Shown here: positions 6,249 to 13,271 of the stretch, one piece after another
Numbering within the stretch: position 1 is the first letter of the stretch
Layout: every line of letters starts with the position of its first letter
Assembly: GCA_030453285.1 (NCBI GenBank)
Contig: JAKDKP010000005.1
Span: forward strand, 1-14,922
DNA: 14,922 nt
Source: Propionibacteriales bacterium
GTDB lineage: Bacteria; Actinomycetota; Actinomycetes; Propionibacteriales; Propionibacteriaceae
Reading direction: 5' to 3'
Made by a program: the position numbers and the translations under genes
Notes under the pieces: generated by a model
The model's database searches: none
What the model was told of the DNA's origin: nothing
What the model saw: only the letters and a program-made list of their open reading frames with translations

Positions 6249-7937
6249 TCACAGCCCGAGCGCCTGCTGCATCTCCGCCTTGAGGGTGGCCAGCGTCTCG
6301 TTCGCCTTTGCGCGGTCGGCGGCCAGGTCTCGGTCGACACCACGGCGTACCTCGAGATAGCACTTCAATTTGGGCTCGGTGCCCGACGGGCGGACCACCA
6401 CCGAGAAGCAGTCACCGGACAGCCAGACGCCGTCGGTGGGCGGCAGATCGTCGGAGCCTTCGGCCAGGTCGACCACCGCCACCTGGGAGCCCAGCAACTC
6501 CTTCGGTGGCTGGTTCCGGATTCGATCCATCGCTGCGGTGATCAGTGACAGGTCCTCGACCCGGACCGCCAGTTGATCAGTGGCGTGGATGCCGTACTCG
6601 CGGTCGATGTCATCCAGCCGGTCGGCCAAGGTGCGACCGGCCGACTTTTCCGCCGCCGCCAACTCGAGCACCCGCAGGGCGGCGGAGATGCCGTCCTTGT
6701 CGGCCACCGCGGCCGGATCACAGCAGTAGCCCAGGGCTTCTTCGTACCCGAAGGCCAGGCCCTCGACGCGGCCGATCCACTTGAACCCGGTCAGGGTCGT
6801 CACGTACGGCTGGCCGTGCGCCGCGGCCATCTCCGACAACAACGACGACGAGACCACCGAGGCGGCATAGACGCCACGTTCCTTGCGGCGCAGGGCAGCA
6901 TCGCCCAGCAGCGCCCCCACCTGATCACCGCGCAGCATCGCCCACTCACCGTTGCGACGGATCGCCACCGCACATCGGTCGGCGTCGGGATCATTGGCGA
7001 TCACCACGTCGGCGTCGTGTTCGGCGGCCGTGGCCAGGGCGGCATCGATCGCGCCCGGCTCCTCGGGGTTGGGGAAGTCGACGGTGGGGAATTCGGGGTC
7101 GGGTTCGCGTTGGGCCGCGACACTGATCGGGGCACTGAACCCGGCGGCCAGGGCTGCCTGTTCCATCACCGGCGCCCCCACTCCGTGCAGGGCGGTGTGC
7201 ACCCAACGCACCTCACGAGGGCCGTCGGACAGGGCTGCCGCGGTGCGGGCGACGTAGGCGTCGACCAGGTCCTGGCCGACCATGATCACGTCACTGCTGC
7301 GGGCGATGTCGGCCAGTGGTCGAGCCGCCACCCGGGCGATCTGCGCGGCGATCTCGGCATCGGCTGGCGGCACGATCTGGCTGCCGTCGTCGAGATAGAC
7401 CTTGTAGCCGTTGTCCGCCGGCGGATTGTGCGAGGCGGTGACCACCACGCCGGCTACACATTCCAGCTTCTTGATCACGTACGGGACCAGCGGCGTGGGC
7501 AGGTGCTGGTCGAACAACAGCGCCTCGAAGCCCGCCCCGGCCATGATCTCGGCAGTGTCGCGAGCAAAGATCTCGGAGTTGTGCCGCGCATCCCAGCCGA
7601 TGATCACTCGTCCGCGCCCGGCGGGACGTCCATCCTGTTGATCATGGTGAGCCGAAGGGGCGGTGGCCAGCAGGTGCGCGGCCAGACCGGCGGCGGCCTG
7701 ACTCACGACGACCCGATTCATCCGGTTGGGGCCGGGGCCCAGCTTGCCGCGCAGCCCGGCCGTGCCGAACTGCAGCCGCCCAGCGAACGCGTCGGTCAGC
7801 TCGGTGGCAGCCGCCGGGTCTGTCTCGGCGGCGGTGATCAAGGATTCCAGTTCGGTACGGGTGGCCGGATCAGGGTCCTCGCTCGCCCAGACGCGAGCGC
7901 GCGCCAGCAGTGCGTCATCGACTCCGGGTGCGCTCAT
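6249..7937 (-). CDS. Phospho-sugar mutase (alpha-D-phosphohexomutase family), probable phosphopentomutase role
   Basis: 562 residues, the size of the PGM2/PgcA-type subgroup of the alpha-D-phosphohexomutase superfamily. Signature sites are an N-terminal FGTAGLRGKLGPGPNRMN (57-74), phosphoserine loop VVTASHNPPADNGYKVY with Ser169, metal loop NDPDADR (315-321), sugar loop GYEEALGY (398-405 region) after GFKWIG, and phosphate-binding RPSGTEPK (516-523). All catalytic elements are present. The M. tuberculosis gene next to its PNP is named pmmB, but a phosphomannomutase role does not explain the context. Between PNP and DeoC, conversion of (deoxy)ribose-1-phosphate to the 5-phosphate is expected, as done by human PGM2. 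ATG 7937 shares its A with the PNP stop (TGATG). The frame is open 149 codons further upstream, but that part lies inside the PNP gene and is not coding in this frame. Confidence 0.94.
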   Translation of the reverse strand: MSAPGVDDALLARARVWASEDPDPATRTELESLITAAETDPAAATELTDAFAGRLQFGTAGLRGKLGPGPNRMNRVVVSQAAAGLAAHLLATAPSAHHDQQDGRPAGRGRVIIGWDARHNSEIFARDTAEIMAGAGFEALLFDQHLPTPLVPYVIKKLECVAGVVVTASHNPPADNGYKVYLDDGSQIVPPADAEIAAQIARVAARPLADIARSSDVIMVGQDLVDAYVARTAAALSDGPREVRWVHTALHGVGAPVMEQAALAAGFSAPISVAAQREPDPEFPTVDFPNPEEPGAIDAALATAAEHDADVVIANDPDADRCAVAIRRNGEWAMLRGDQVGALLGDAALRRKERGVYAASVVSSSLLSEMAAAHGQPYVTTLTGFKWIGRVEGLAFGYEEALGYCCDPAAVADKDGISAALRVLELAAAEKSAGRTLADRLDDIDREYGIHATDQLAVRVEDLSLITAAMDRIRNQPPKELLGSQVAVVDLAEGSDDLPPTDGVWLSGDCFSVVVRPSGTEPKLKCYLEVRRGVDRDLAADRAKANETLATLKAEMQQALGL

Positions 7938-8764
7938 CACAGCGCCCCGGCCAGTCCGGACAGGAGCGTGCGCAGTCGGGGGGCGGCGGCACGGCCGGCC
8001 TCGATGACCTCCTCGTGGTGCAGCGGGGTCGGGCTGATCCCGGCGGCGAGGTTGGTGACCAGGGAGATGCCGAGCACCTCCATGCCGGCCTCGCGGGCGG
8101 CGATCGTCTCCAAGGTGGTCGACATGCCCACCAGGTCGGCACCCAACACCTGGGCCATCCGCACCTCGGCGGGCGTCTCGTACTGCGGCCCCCGGAACTG
8201 CGCGTACACCCCTTCGGGCAGATCGGCCGACACCGTACGAGCCAACTCGCGAAGCCGTAGAGCGTAGGCCTCGGTGAGATCGATGAAGGTGGCCCCGGCC
8301 AACGGGGAGGCACCGGTCAGATTCAGATGGTCGGCGATCAGCACCGGGGTCCCTGGAGTCCAGTCGGGGTTGAGCCCGCCGCACCCGTTGGTGAGCACCA
8401 GCACCCCGGCCCCGGCAGCAGCGGCCGTGCGCACGCCATGCACGACCGCCTCGACGCCGCGGCCCTCATAGAAGTGCGTCCGGCCGGTGAAGATCGCCGC
8501 CAGCTTGCCGTTGCCGGTGCGCACCACCCGGAGGGCACCACCGTGCCCGGCGACCACCGGAGCGGAGAAGCCGGGCAACTCGGCCAACTCGCAACGGCCG
8601 ATCTCGTCGCCGAGGTCGTCGGCCGCGGCGGACCAGCCCGATCCCAGCACGAACGCGAGGTCGAGGCCGTCAATCGAGAAGCGCTCCCTGATGGCGTCGG
8701 CCGCCGCCTGGGCCTGCTCGGTGGGGCTCGGGGCGGCGTCGGTGGTGTCGGTGTCGGTGCTCAC
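7937..8764 (-). CDS. Purine nucleoside phosphorylase, trimeric class
   Basis: 275 residues, the length of the trimeric (mammalian/M. tuberculosis) PNP class rather than the hexameric E. coli DeoD. It phosphorolyses purine (deoxy)nucleosides to the base and (deoxy)ribose-1-phosphate. Visible sites are the phosphate-binding loop VLGSGW with Ser42, GHGG with His74, GRTHFYEG (94-101), VLTNGCGGLN (122-132), the base-binding FRGPQYETPAEVRM with Glu196, GMSTTLE (213-219), and VTNLAAG with Asn238. The Glu/Asn pair is the one that selects 6-oxopurines in this class. The first 20 residues are a low-complexity T/D/A-rich tail. The start is GTG 8764 without a ribosome binding site, but with a -10-like TAGACT 6 bases upstream, so the message may be leaderless. 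It heads the PNP-mutase-deoC-ALDH series. Literature names are punA or deoD; I leave the symbol open. Confidence 0.95.
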   Translation of the reverse strand: MSTDTDTTDAAPSPTEQAQAAADAIRERFSIDGLDLAFVLGSGWSAAADDLGDEIGRCELAELPGFSAPVVAGHGGALRVVRTGNGKLAAIFTGRTHFYEGRGVEAVVHGVRTAAAAGAGVLVLTNGCGGLNPDWTPGTPVLIADHLNLTGASPLAGATFIDLTEAYALRLRELARTVSADLPEGVYAQFRGPQYETPAEVRMAQVLGADLVGMSTTLETIAAREAGMEVLGISLVTNLAAGISPTPLHHEEVIEAGRAAAPRLRTLLSGLAGAL

Positions 8765-8770
8765 GCTCGG

Positions 8771-8800
8771 AGTCTAGACACGAGACGGCCGTCGGGTCAT
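8771..8800 (-). promoter_or_regulatory. Candidate sigma-70-type promoter of the PNP gene series
   Basis: On the minus strand ATGACC (8800-8795) and TAGACT (8776-8771) form a -35/-10 pair with an 18-base spacer, and TAGACT ends 6 bases before the GTG start, predicting transcription from or very near the start codon. The spacer contains a perfect 10-bp palindrome GACGGCCGTC (8784-8793), a sensible position for a repressor site. The tandem GTGACGTCAC palindromes lie just upstream of the -35. Confidence 0.45.
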
Positions 8801-8803
8801 CAA

Positions 8804-8849
8804 CCGCCGTGACGTCACCATCCGCTGTGACGTCACCATCCGCTGTGAC
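8804..8849. repeat. 18-bp tandem repeat, 2.5 copies, each full copy with a GTGACGTCAC palindrome
   Basis: Copies lie at 8804-8821, 8822-8839 and 8840-8849 (partial). The two full copies differ at one base (CCGCCG versus CCGCTG). Each full copy contains the 10-bp palindrome GTGACGTCAC, at 8809-8818 and 8827-8836. The repeats cover the 3' end of the cyclotransferase-like gene and extend into the 68-bp gap before the PNP gene. Because 18 is a multiple of three, each full copy supplies an in-frame TGA for the upstream gene. Confidence 0.85.
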
Positions 8850-9297
8850 AGGGGCGGGACCGCAACTCGGCCACGTAGTCGTCCGGAGCACCAGCGGCCT
8901 CGGCGGCGTCGGCGAGCAGCCCGATCGTGCGGGCGCTCGGCATTCCGCCCTCGAAGTCGTCCAGTACGTACGCCCAGGCGCTGGCCACGCCGTTGAGCTC
9001 CTGCACCCGGAACCGGAGGCGACGATAGAGCCCACTGACCGCGCTCTCCCAGCCGTCGAGGGTGATGGCATCGGCCTCGGTCACGTCGTACAGGCTGACA
9101 AAGACATTGCTGTCGGACGGGCCACCGTCGGGGTCCTCGGCCAGCGTTGGCAGGGCGCCGTCCCAGCCGTCGCCGCCAAAGGTCAGCCGCCAGCCGACCA
9201 GCCAACCGGTGCCGCGCAGGATCGAGTGCGGGCAGCGGGCGGCCATCTGCTGGGGATCGAGGTTGCTCCCGTAGGCGGCGTACAACACGTGCGGCAC
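8833..9297 (-). CDS. Gamma-glutamylcyclotransferase-like protein (GGCT/AIG2 fold)
   Basis: 154 residues from GTG 9297. The N-terminus VLYAAYGSNLDPQQMAARCP carries the Y-G-S-N substrate loop (residues 9-12) of the gamma-glutamylcyclotransferase/AIG2-like fold. LDGWESAVSGLYRR (80-93) holds Glu84 in the position of the family's catalytic acid, followed by the usual Y-x-R strand. Members release 5-oxoproline from gamma-glutamyl amines or peptides; the substrate here is unknown. GTG 9297 is preferred because the family starts just before the Y-G-S-N strand, although the frame is open for 22 more codons that would run into lpdA. No Shine-Dalgarno is visible. It diverges from lpdA across 46 bp. Its last codons and stop lie in an 18-bp tandem repeat, so past repeat gain or loss would add or remove H-S-G-W units or stops. 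Confidence 0.85.
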   Translation of the reverse strand: MPHVLYAAYGSNLDPQQMAARCPHSILRGTGWLVGWRLTFGGDGWDGALPTLAEDPDGGPSDSNVFVSLYDVTEADAITLDGWESAVSGLYRRLRFRVQELNGVASAWAYVLDDFEGGMPSARTIGLLADAAEAAGAPDDYVAELRSRPCHSGW

Positions 9298-9343
9298 TCT
9301 AACGAATCGAGCCGTACGAGAGTGCCGTGAAAGACTCGCAACC
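9298..9343. promoter_or_regulatory. Divergent promoter gap between the cyclotransferase-like gene and lpdA
   Basis: These 46 bp must carry the 5' signals of both genes if each has its own promoter. A GAAAGA about 9 bases before the lpdA ATG is a weak ribosome binding site. No convincing -10/-35 pair is visible on either strand. The space is too short for two complete promoters without overlap, so expression of the two genes may be linked. Confidence 0.3.
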
Positions 9344-10756
9344 ATGACGCGCGTGGTGATCATTGGTGGAGGACCCGGCGGGTACGAGGCCGCCCTGGTG
9401 GGGAGTCAACTCGGCGGCGAGGTGACCCTGATCGACTCCGACGGCATCGGCGGGTCGGCGGTCCTCACCGACTGTGTCCCGTCCAAGACCCTGATCGCGA
9501 CCGCCGAGGTGATGACCGACGTGGCCGAGTCGCCCTCCCTGGGACTGCGCTACGGCGACCAGGTGTCGGTGGACCTGGCGGCGGTCAACAAGCGAGTGCT
9601 CGGTCTGGCCGGGCAGCAGTCCGCCGACATCGCCCGCAGCCTGGCGAAGGATGGCGTACGGATCATCAACGGTCACGGCCGCCTGACCGGCACTGACACG
9701 GTCGTGGTGACCACGATCGACGGTGACGAGACCATCGTTGCCGACGTGGTGCTGTTGGCGACCGGAGCCCACCCCCGGGTGCTGCCCGACGCCGTACCCG
9801 ACGGTGAACGAATTCTCACCTGGACGCAGGTCTACGAGCTGTCCGAGCTCCCCGAGAAGTTGATCGTGGTCGGCTCCGGTGTCACCGGTGCCGAATTTGC
9901 CAGCGCGTACGACGCCCTGGGCGTCGATGTCGTGCTGGTGTCCTCCCGCGATCGGGTGCTGCCCGGTGAGGACGCCGACGCCGCCACCGTGCTGGAGGAC
10001 GTGTTCACTCGCCGCGGGATGACGGTGATGAGCAAGTCGCGGGCCGCCGGTGTCCGCCGCGACGGCGACCAGGTGATCGTGTCGTTGACCGACGGGTCGG
10101 AGGTTGTTGGTTCGCATTGTCTGTTGGCGGTCGGCTCCATCCCCAACACCGAGAACCTCGGGCTGGAGGTGGCCGGGGTGGACACCGATGATCAGGGTTT
10201 CGTCACCGTCGACAAGGTGTCGCGCACCTCGGCGAAGGGGGTGTACGCCGCCGGCGACTGCACCGGTGTGCTGATGTTGGCCTCGGTGGCCGCCATGCAG
10301 GGCCGAATCGCGATGTGGCACGTACTGGGTGACGCGGTCACCCCACTGAACTTGGCGCAGGTGTCCTCGAATGTCTTCACCTCACCCGAGATCGCCACCG
10401 TCGGCGCGACGCAGACGCAGGTCGATGCCGGGGAGGTGCGTGCCACCTCGGTGACCCTGCCGCTGAAGGGCAACGCCCGGGCCAAGATGCAGGACATCAC
10501 CGACGGGTTCGTGAAGCTGTTCTGCCTGCCCGTGACCGGCATCGTCGTCGGCGGTGTCGTGGTCGCACCACGCGCCAGTGAGCTGATCCACCCGTTGTCG
10601 CTGGCCGTGCAGTGCAAGTTGACCGTTGATCAACTCGCCCAGACCTTCACCGTCTATCCGTCACTGTCCGGATCCCTGGCCGAGGCCGCCCGCCGGTTGC
10701 ACCTGCACTCCCTGGAGACCGTCGACGACGCCAACCCGGCGAAGCCGAGCGCCTGA
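9344..10756 (+). CDS. lpdA: NAD(P)H-quinone dehydrogenase of the LpdA type (flavoprotein disulfide reductase family)
   Basis: 470 residues closely following M. tuberculosis LpdA (Rv3303c) as I remember it, for example DGERILTW, VVGSGVTGAEF, AAGDCTG, LASVAAMQGRIAM and NARAKM. Domains are an FAD dinucleotide fold (GGGPGGYEA, 8-16), an NAD(P) fold (VGSGVTGAE, 176-184), a second FAD motif (YAAGDCTG, 301-308) and a C-terminal interface domain. The redox disulfide of true lipoamide dehydrogenases is not present: the C-x-x-x-x-C motif reads GGSAVLTDCVPSK, with Ala39 where the first Cys should be and only Cys44 left. The C-terminal His-Glu dyad segment is YPSLSGSLAEA rather than HPTxSE. It therefore cannot work as a lipoamide dehydrogenase; quinone reduction with NAD(P)H is the known activity of this subgroup. 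It diverges from the minus-strand block. Confidence 0.95.
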   Translation: MTRVVIIGGGPGGYEAALVGSQLGGEVTLIDSDGIGGSAVLTDCVPSKTLIATAEVMTDVAESPSLGLRYGDQVSVDLAAVNKRVLGLAGQQSADIARSLAKDGVRIINGHGRLTGTDTVVVTTIDGDETIVADVVLLATGAHPRVLPDAVPDGERILTWTQVYELSELPEKLIVVGSGVTGAEFASAYDALGVDVVLVSSRDRVLPGEDADAATVLEDVFTRRGMTVMSKSRAAGVRRDGDQVIVSLTDGSEVVGSHCLLAVGSIPNTENLGLEVAGVDTDDQGFVTVDKVSRTSAKGVYAAGDCTGVLMLASVAAMQGRIAMWHVLGDAVTPLNLAQVSSNVFTSPEIATVGATQTQVDAGEVRATSVTLPLKGNARAKMQDITDGFVKLFCLPVTGIVVGGVVVAPRASELIHPLSLAVQCKLTVDQLAQTFTVYPSLSGSLAEAARRLHLHSLETVDDANPAKPSA

Positions 10757-10825
10757 CCGGGAACGATGGCGGGGAGGCACTCGTTGGACTGATTGAAAAA
10801 TCAACCGACGAAAGGTCTTGCGAAC

Positions 10826-11377
10826 ATGCCTGCGCCCACGAACAACGCAGACTCGTCCCGACTGGCCGACGCGCCACCGCTCGCCGATGCGCCCGAACCC
10901 ACACATGCACACCGATCCGCAGATGCACCCCGCCGTGCAGAGGCGCCCCGTGACGTGGCCACCCTCATCCTGCGCCTGACCCTGGGGGTGGTGATGGTTG
11001 CCCACGGCCTGCAGAAGGTCACCACCATGGGCGTGATCGGTACCGGAGCCGCCTTCGAAGAGATGGGGATCCCCGGCGGCGCCTTCGCTGGACCGCTGGT
11101 GGCCCTGCTCGAGCTGGTCGGTGGAGTTGCGATCATCCTGGGGCTGCTCACTCCGATTGTCGCCGGGCTGTTTGCCCTCAACATGGTGGGCGCGGCGGTC
11201 CTGGTGCATGCGCCCAACGGGTTCTACGTCACCGACGGCGGCTGGGAGTTCGTCTTCGTGCTGGCGGTGATGGCGGCATTCTTCGTGGTGTCCGGGGCCG
11301 GTCGCTACAGCCTGGACGCCATCTTGATGCCCAAGGTGTTGCGAGGCCACCGCGAGTCCCGCGTCGCCACCACCTGA
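10826..11377 (+). CDS. DoxX-family integral membrane protein with repetitive N-terminal tail
   Basis: 183 residues from ATG 10826, with AAAGG about 10 bases upstream. The frame is also open from a TTG at 10793. Residues 1-42 are a hydrophilic tail with four A-D/E-A-P units (LADAP, LADAP, SADAP, AEAP). Four membrane segments follow near 46-64, 88-108, 110-128 and 140-157. RLTLGVVMVAHGLQKV in helix 1 and the GxxxExxGxxxLGLLTP-like pattern (LVALLELVGGVAIILGLLTP) in helix 2 are typical of the DoxX/YphA group. Actinobacterial relatives take part in a membrane oxidoreductase complex linked to redox stress, and some DoxX proteins are quinone-associated; function is not proven for this one. It lies 69 bp after lpdA on the same strand, so a shared role in quinone or redox balance is possible. 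Confidence 0.88.
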   Translation: MPAPTNNADSSRLADAPPLADAPEPTHAHRSADAPRRAEAPRDVATLILRLTLGVVMVAHGLQKVTTMGVIGTGAAFEEMGIPGGAFAGPLVALLELVGGVAIILGLLTPIVAGLFALNMVGAAVLVHAPNGFYVTDGGWEFVFVLAVMAAFFVVSGAGRYSLDAILMPKVLRGHRESRVATT

Positions 11378-11400
11378 GCCGCGACTTCCGTCCGCTCGCC

Positions 11401-11420
11401 ATCGGCTGCTTTCTGCCGAT
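11401..11420. terminator. Hairpin between convergent doxX-like and carboxylase genes
   Basis: ATCGGC (11401-11406) and GCCGAT (11415-11420) form a perfect 6-bp stem with an 8-base loop, in the 48-bp gap between two converging genes. No clear T-run follows on either side, so it may act as a weak bidirectional terminator. Confidence 0.4.
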
Positions 11421-11425
11421 CGCTC

Positions 11426-13186
11426 TCAGTCTGTGATCTCGCAGATCACCGCACCACTGGACACCGTCGCGCCGACTGCGGCCGACAAGCCGGAGACCAC
11501 ACCGTCGCGGTGAGCGGTCAGTGGTTGCTCCATCTTCATCGCCTCCAGCACCACGATCAGGTCACCGGTGGCGACGGTGTCGCCGTCGGCAACCGCCACC
11601 TTGACGATCGTGCCCTGCATGGGCGAGGTCAGGGCGTTCGACGAGGCGGACTTCGCCGATGTCGAGGCCGTACGGCGGGCTGGACGACGACGCGCGGCCG
11701 ATGCTGTGGCGCCGGCGACACCGAAGCTCGCGGGCAGGGCGACGGTCAGCCGTTTGCCGTTCACTTCCACCACCACGGTGTTCTTCTCGGCCGGCTCGGG
11801 CGCCTCGACCATCGGGCCGTCGTACGGTGCGATCTCGTTGGCGAACTCGGTCTCGATCCATCGGGTGTGCACGCCGAAACGTCCGTCGGTGGCGGTGAAG
11901 GCCGGATCGTCGAGCACGGCGCGGTGGAACGGGACGACGGTTGGCATGCCGTCGATGATCAACTCCGCCAGGGCGCGACGGGAGCGTGCGAGGGCTTGCT
12001 CGCGGTTGGCGCCGGTGATGATCAACTTCGCCACGAGGGAGTCAAAACTTCCCGGTACGGCCATCCCGGCGAGATAACCCTCGTCAACGCGGACCCCCGG
12101 GCCGCCGGGCGGTTGCCAGCGGGTCAGCGTGCCGGGAGCGGGCAGGAAGTGGCGGCCGCCGTCCTCGGCGTTGATCCGGAACTCGATCGCATGACCGCGC
12201 ACCTCAGGATCGTCGTAACCCAGTTCCTCGCTGTCGGCGATCCGGAACATCTCCCGTACAAGATCAAGACCGGTGACCTGTTCCGACACGGGATGCTCGA
12301 CCTGCAGTCGGGTGTTCACCTCCAGGAACGAGATGGTGCCGTCGAGGCCGACCAGGAACTCGCAGGTGCCGGCGCCGACATAGCCGGCCTCACGCAGGAT
12401 CGCCTTGGACGAGGCATACAGCGTCTCGACCTGATCATCGGTGAGGTACGGGGCGGGAGCTTCTTCGACCAACTTCTGGTGCCGACGCTGCAGCGAACAG
12501 TCCCGGGTGGAGACGACCACCACGTTGCCATGGCTGTCGGCCAGACACTGGGTCTCCACATGCCGCGGCCGGTCCAGGTAGCGCTCGACAAAACACTCTC
12601 CTCGGCCAAAGGCGGCGACGGCCTCTCGGGTGGCGGAGTCGAACAGCTCGGCGACCTCGGCGCGCTCGCGGGCCACCTTCAGCCCGCGACCGCCGCCACC
12701 GAAGGCGGCCTTGATCGCGATCGGCAGGCCATGCTCGTCGGCGAACGCGAACACTTCGTCGGCATTGGCCACCGGATCGGCGGTGCCGGGCACCAGCGGC
12801 GCACCGACCCGTTGGGCGATGTGGCGGGCCTGCACCTTGTCACCGAGCGCTCTGATCGCCTCTGGGGGAGGACCGATCCAGACCAGGCCGGCGTCGATCA
12901 CGGCCTGGGCGAAGTCGGCGTTCTCGGCCAGGAACCCGTACCCGGGGTGGACGGCATCGGCACCGCTGCGTCCCGCCACGTCGATGATCTTGGTCTGATC
13001 GAGATAGGTCTCGGCCGGGCTGGAGCCGCCGAGCGCGTAGGCCTCGTCGGCCAGTTGCACGAACAAGGCGTCGGCGTCGGGTTCGGCATAGATCGCCACG
13101 CTGACCAGCCCGGCGTCCTTCGCGGCACGGATCACTCGGACGGCGATCTCCCCGCGATTGGCGACGAGCACCTTGGCGATTCCCAT
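11426..13186 (-). CDS. accA3: Acyl-CoA carboxylase alpha subunit (biotin carboxylase plus biotin carrier protein)
   Basis: 586 residues with the actinobacterial AccA3 layout. Biotin carboxylase begins [22 protein letters not shown] and has the ATP-grasp glycine loop [11 protein letters not shown] (162-172), [11 protein letters not shown] (201-211), [16 protein letters not shown] (287-302) and the [15 protein letters not shown] segment (338-352). A flexible Ala/Arg/Ser linker (about 490-518) leads to the carrier domain APMQGT-like SPMQGT (521-526) and the biotinylation motif EAMKME with Lys551. It carboxylates biotin; a separate AccD-type subunit, not in this window, would transfer CO2 to acetyl- or propionyl-CoA. 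ATG 13186 is well supported by GGAGG 6 bases upstream. Similarity to M. tuberculosis AccA3 (Rv3285) is high along the whole length, by memory. The two neighbours are convergent and divergent, so it is transcribed alone. Confidence 0.96.
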   Translation of the reverse strand: MGIAKVLVANRGEIAVRVIRAAKDAGLVSVAIYAEPDADALFVQLADEAYALGGSSPAETYLDQTKIIDVAGRSGADAVHPGYGFLAENADFAQAVIDAGLVWIGPPPEAIRALGDKVQARHIAQRVGAPLVPGTADPVANADEVFAFADEHGLPIAIKAAFGGGGRGLKVARERAEVAELFDSATREAVAAFGRGECFVERYLDRPRHVETQCLADSHGNVVVVSTRDCSLQRRHQKLVEEAPAPYLTDDQVETLYASSKAILREAGYVGAGTCEFLVGLDGTISFLEVNTRLQVEHPVSEQVTGLDLVREMFRIADSEELGYDDPEVRGHAIEFRINAEDGGRHFLPAPGTLTRWQPPGGPGVRVDEGYLAGMAVPGSFDSLVAKLIITGANREQALARSRRALAELIIDGMPTVVPFHRAVLDDPAFTATDGRFGVHTRWIETEFANEIAPYDGPMVEAPEPAEKNTVVVEVNGKRLTVALPASFGVAGATASAARRRPARRTASTSAKSASSNALTSPMQGTIVKVAVADGDTVATGDLIVVLEAMKMEQPLTAHRDGVVSGLSAAVGATVSSGAVICEITD

Positions 13187-13210
13187 TGACGGCCTCCACA
13201 TCGAGAGCAA

Positions 13211-13228
13211 CCGGCCGGACACGGCCGG
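13211..13228. other. Strong hairpin in the carboxylase leader region
   Basis: CCGGCCG (13211-13217) and CGGCCGG (13222-13228) form a perfect 7-bp all-GC stem with a 4-base loop. It lies between the carboxylase ATG and a candidate -10 (13240-13245), so it would be in the carboxylase mRNA leader. It could instead be a DNA operator serving either divergent gene. Confidence 0.45.
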
Positions 13229-13239
13229 GTTCGGCTCGG

Positions 13240-13245
13240 AGTCTA
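13240..13245 (-). promoter_or_regulatory. Candidate -10 element for the carboxylase gene
   Basis: TAGACT on the minus strand, followed by CCGAGC, is the same sequence seen at the PNP promoter. It would give a leader of about 47 bases ending in the GGAGG ribosome binding site. No convincing -35 is seen 17-18 bases upstream. Confidence 0.3.
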
Positions 13246-13258
13246 GGGGGCTGGCCGA

Positions 13259-13264
13259 TACGAT
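13259..13264 (+). promoter_or_regulatory. Candidate -10 of a leaderless promoter for the CPBP protease gene
   Basis: TACGAT matches TAnnnT and ends exactly 7 bases before ATG 13272. No good Shine-Dalgarno site lies at normal distance. This is the layout of leaderless actinobacterial transcripts. The -35 region is not recognisable. Confidence 0.4.
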
Positions 13265-13271
13265 CGCCACC

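Noticed and set aside
5031-6548. 505-codon open frame on the plus strand
   Set aside because: Antisense to deoC and the end of the mutase gene; composition is dominated by H, G, R and Q as expected for a shadow frame.
6573-8267. 564-codon open frame on the plus strand
   Set aside because: It is antisense to the mutase and PNP genes, which carry all family motifs; long antisense frames are common in GC-rich DNA.
7938-8384. N-terminal extension of the mutase reading frame into the PNP gene
   Set aside because: The extension is arginine-rich shadow sequence of PNP; the family N-terminus starts after ATG 7937, which overlaps the PNP stop.
8804-8849. CRISPR array
   Set aside because: Units are directly adjacent without spacers, only 2.5 copies of 18 bp exist, and no cas gene is nearby.
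11510-13189. 559-codon open frame on the plus strand
   Set aside because: Antisense to the carboxylase alpha subunit gene, which is unmistakable.
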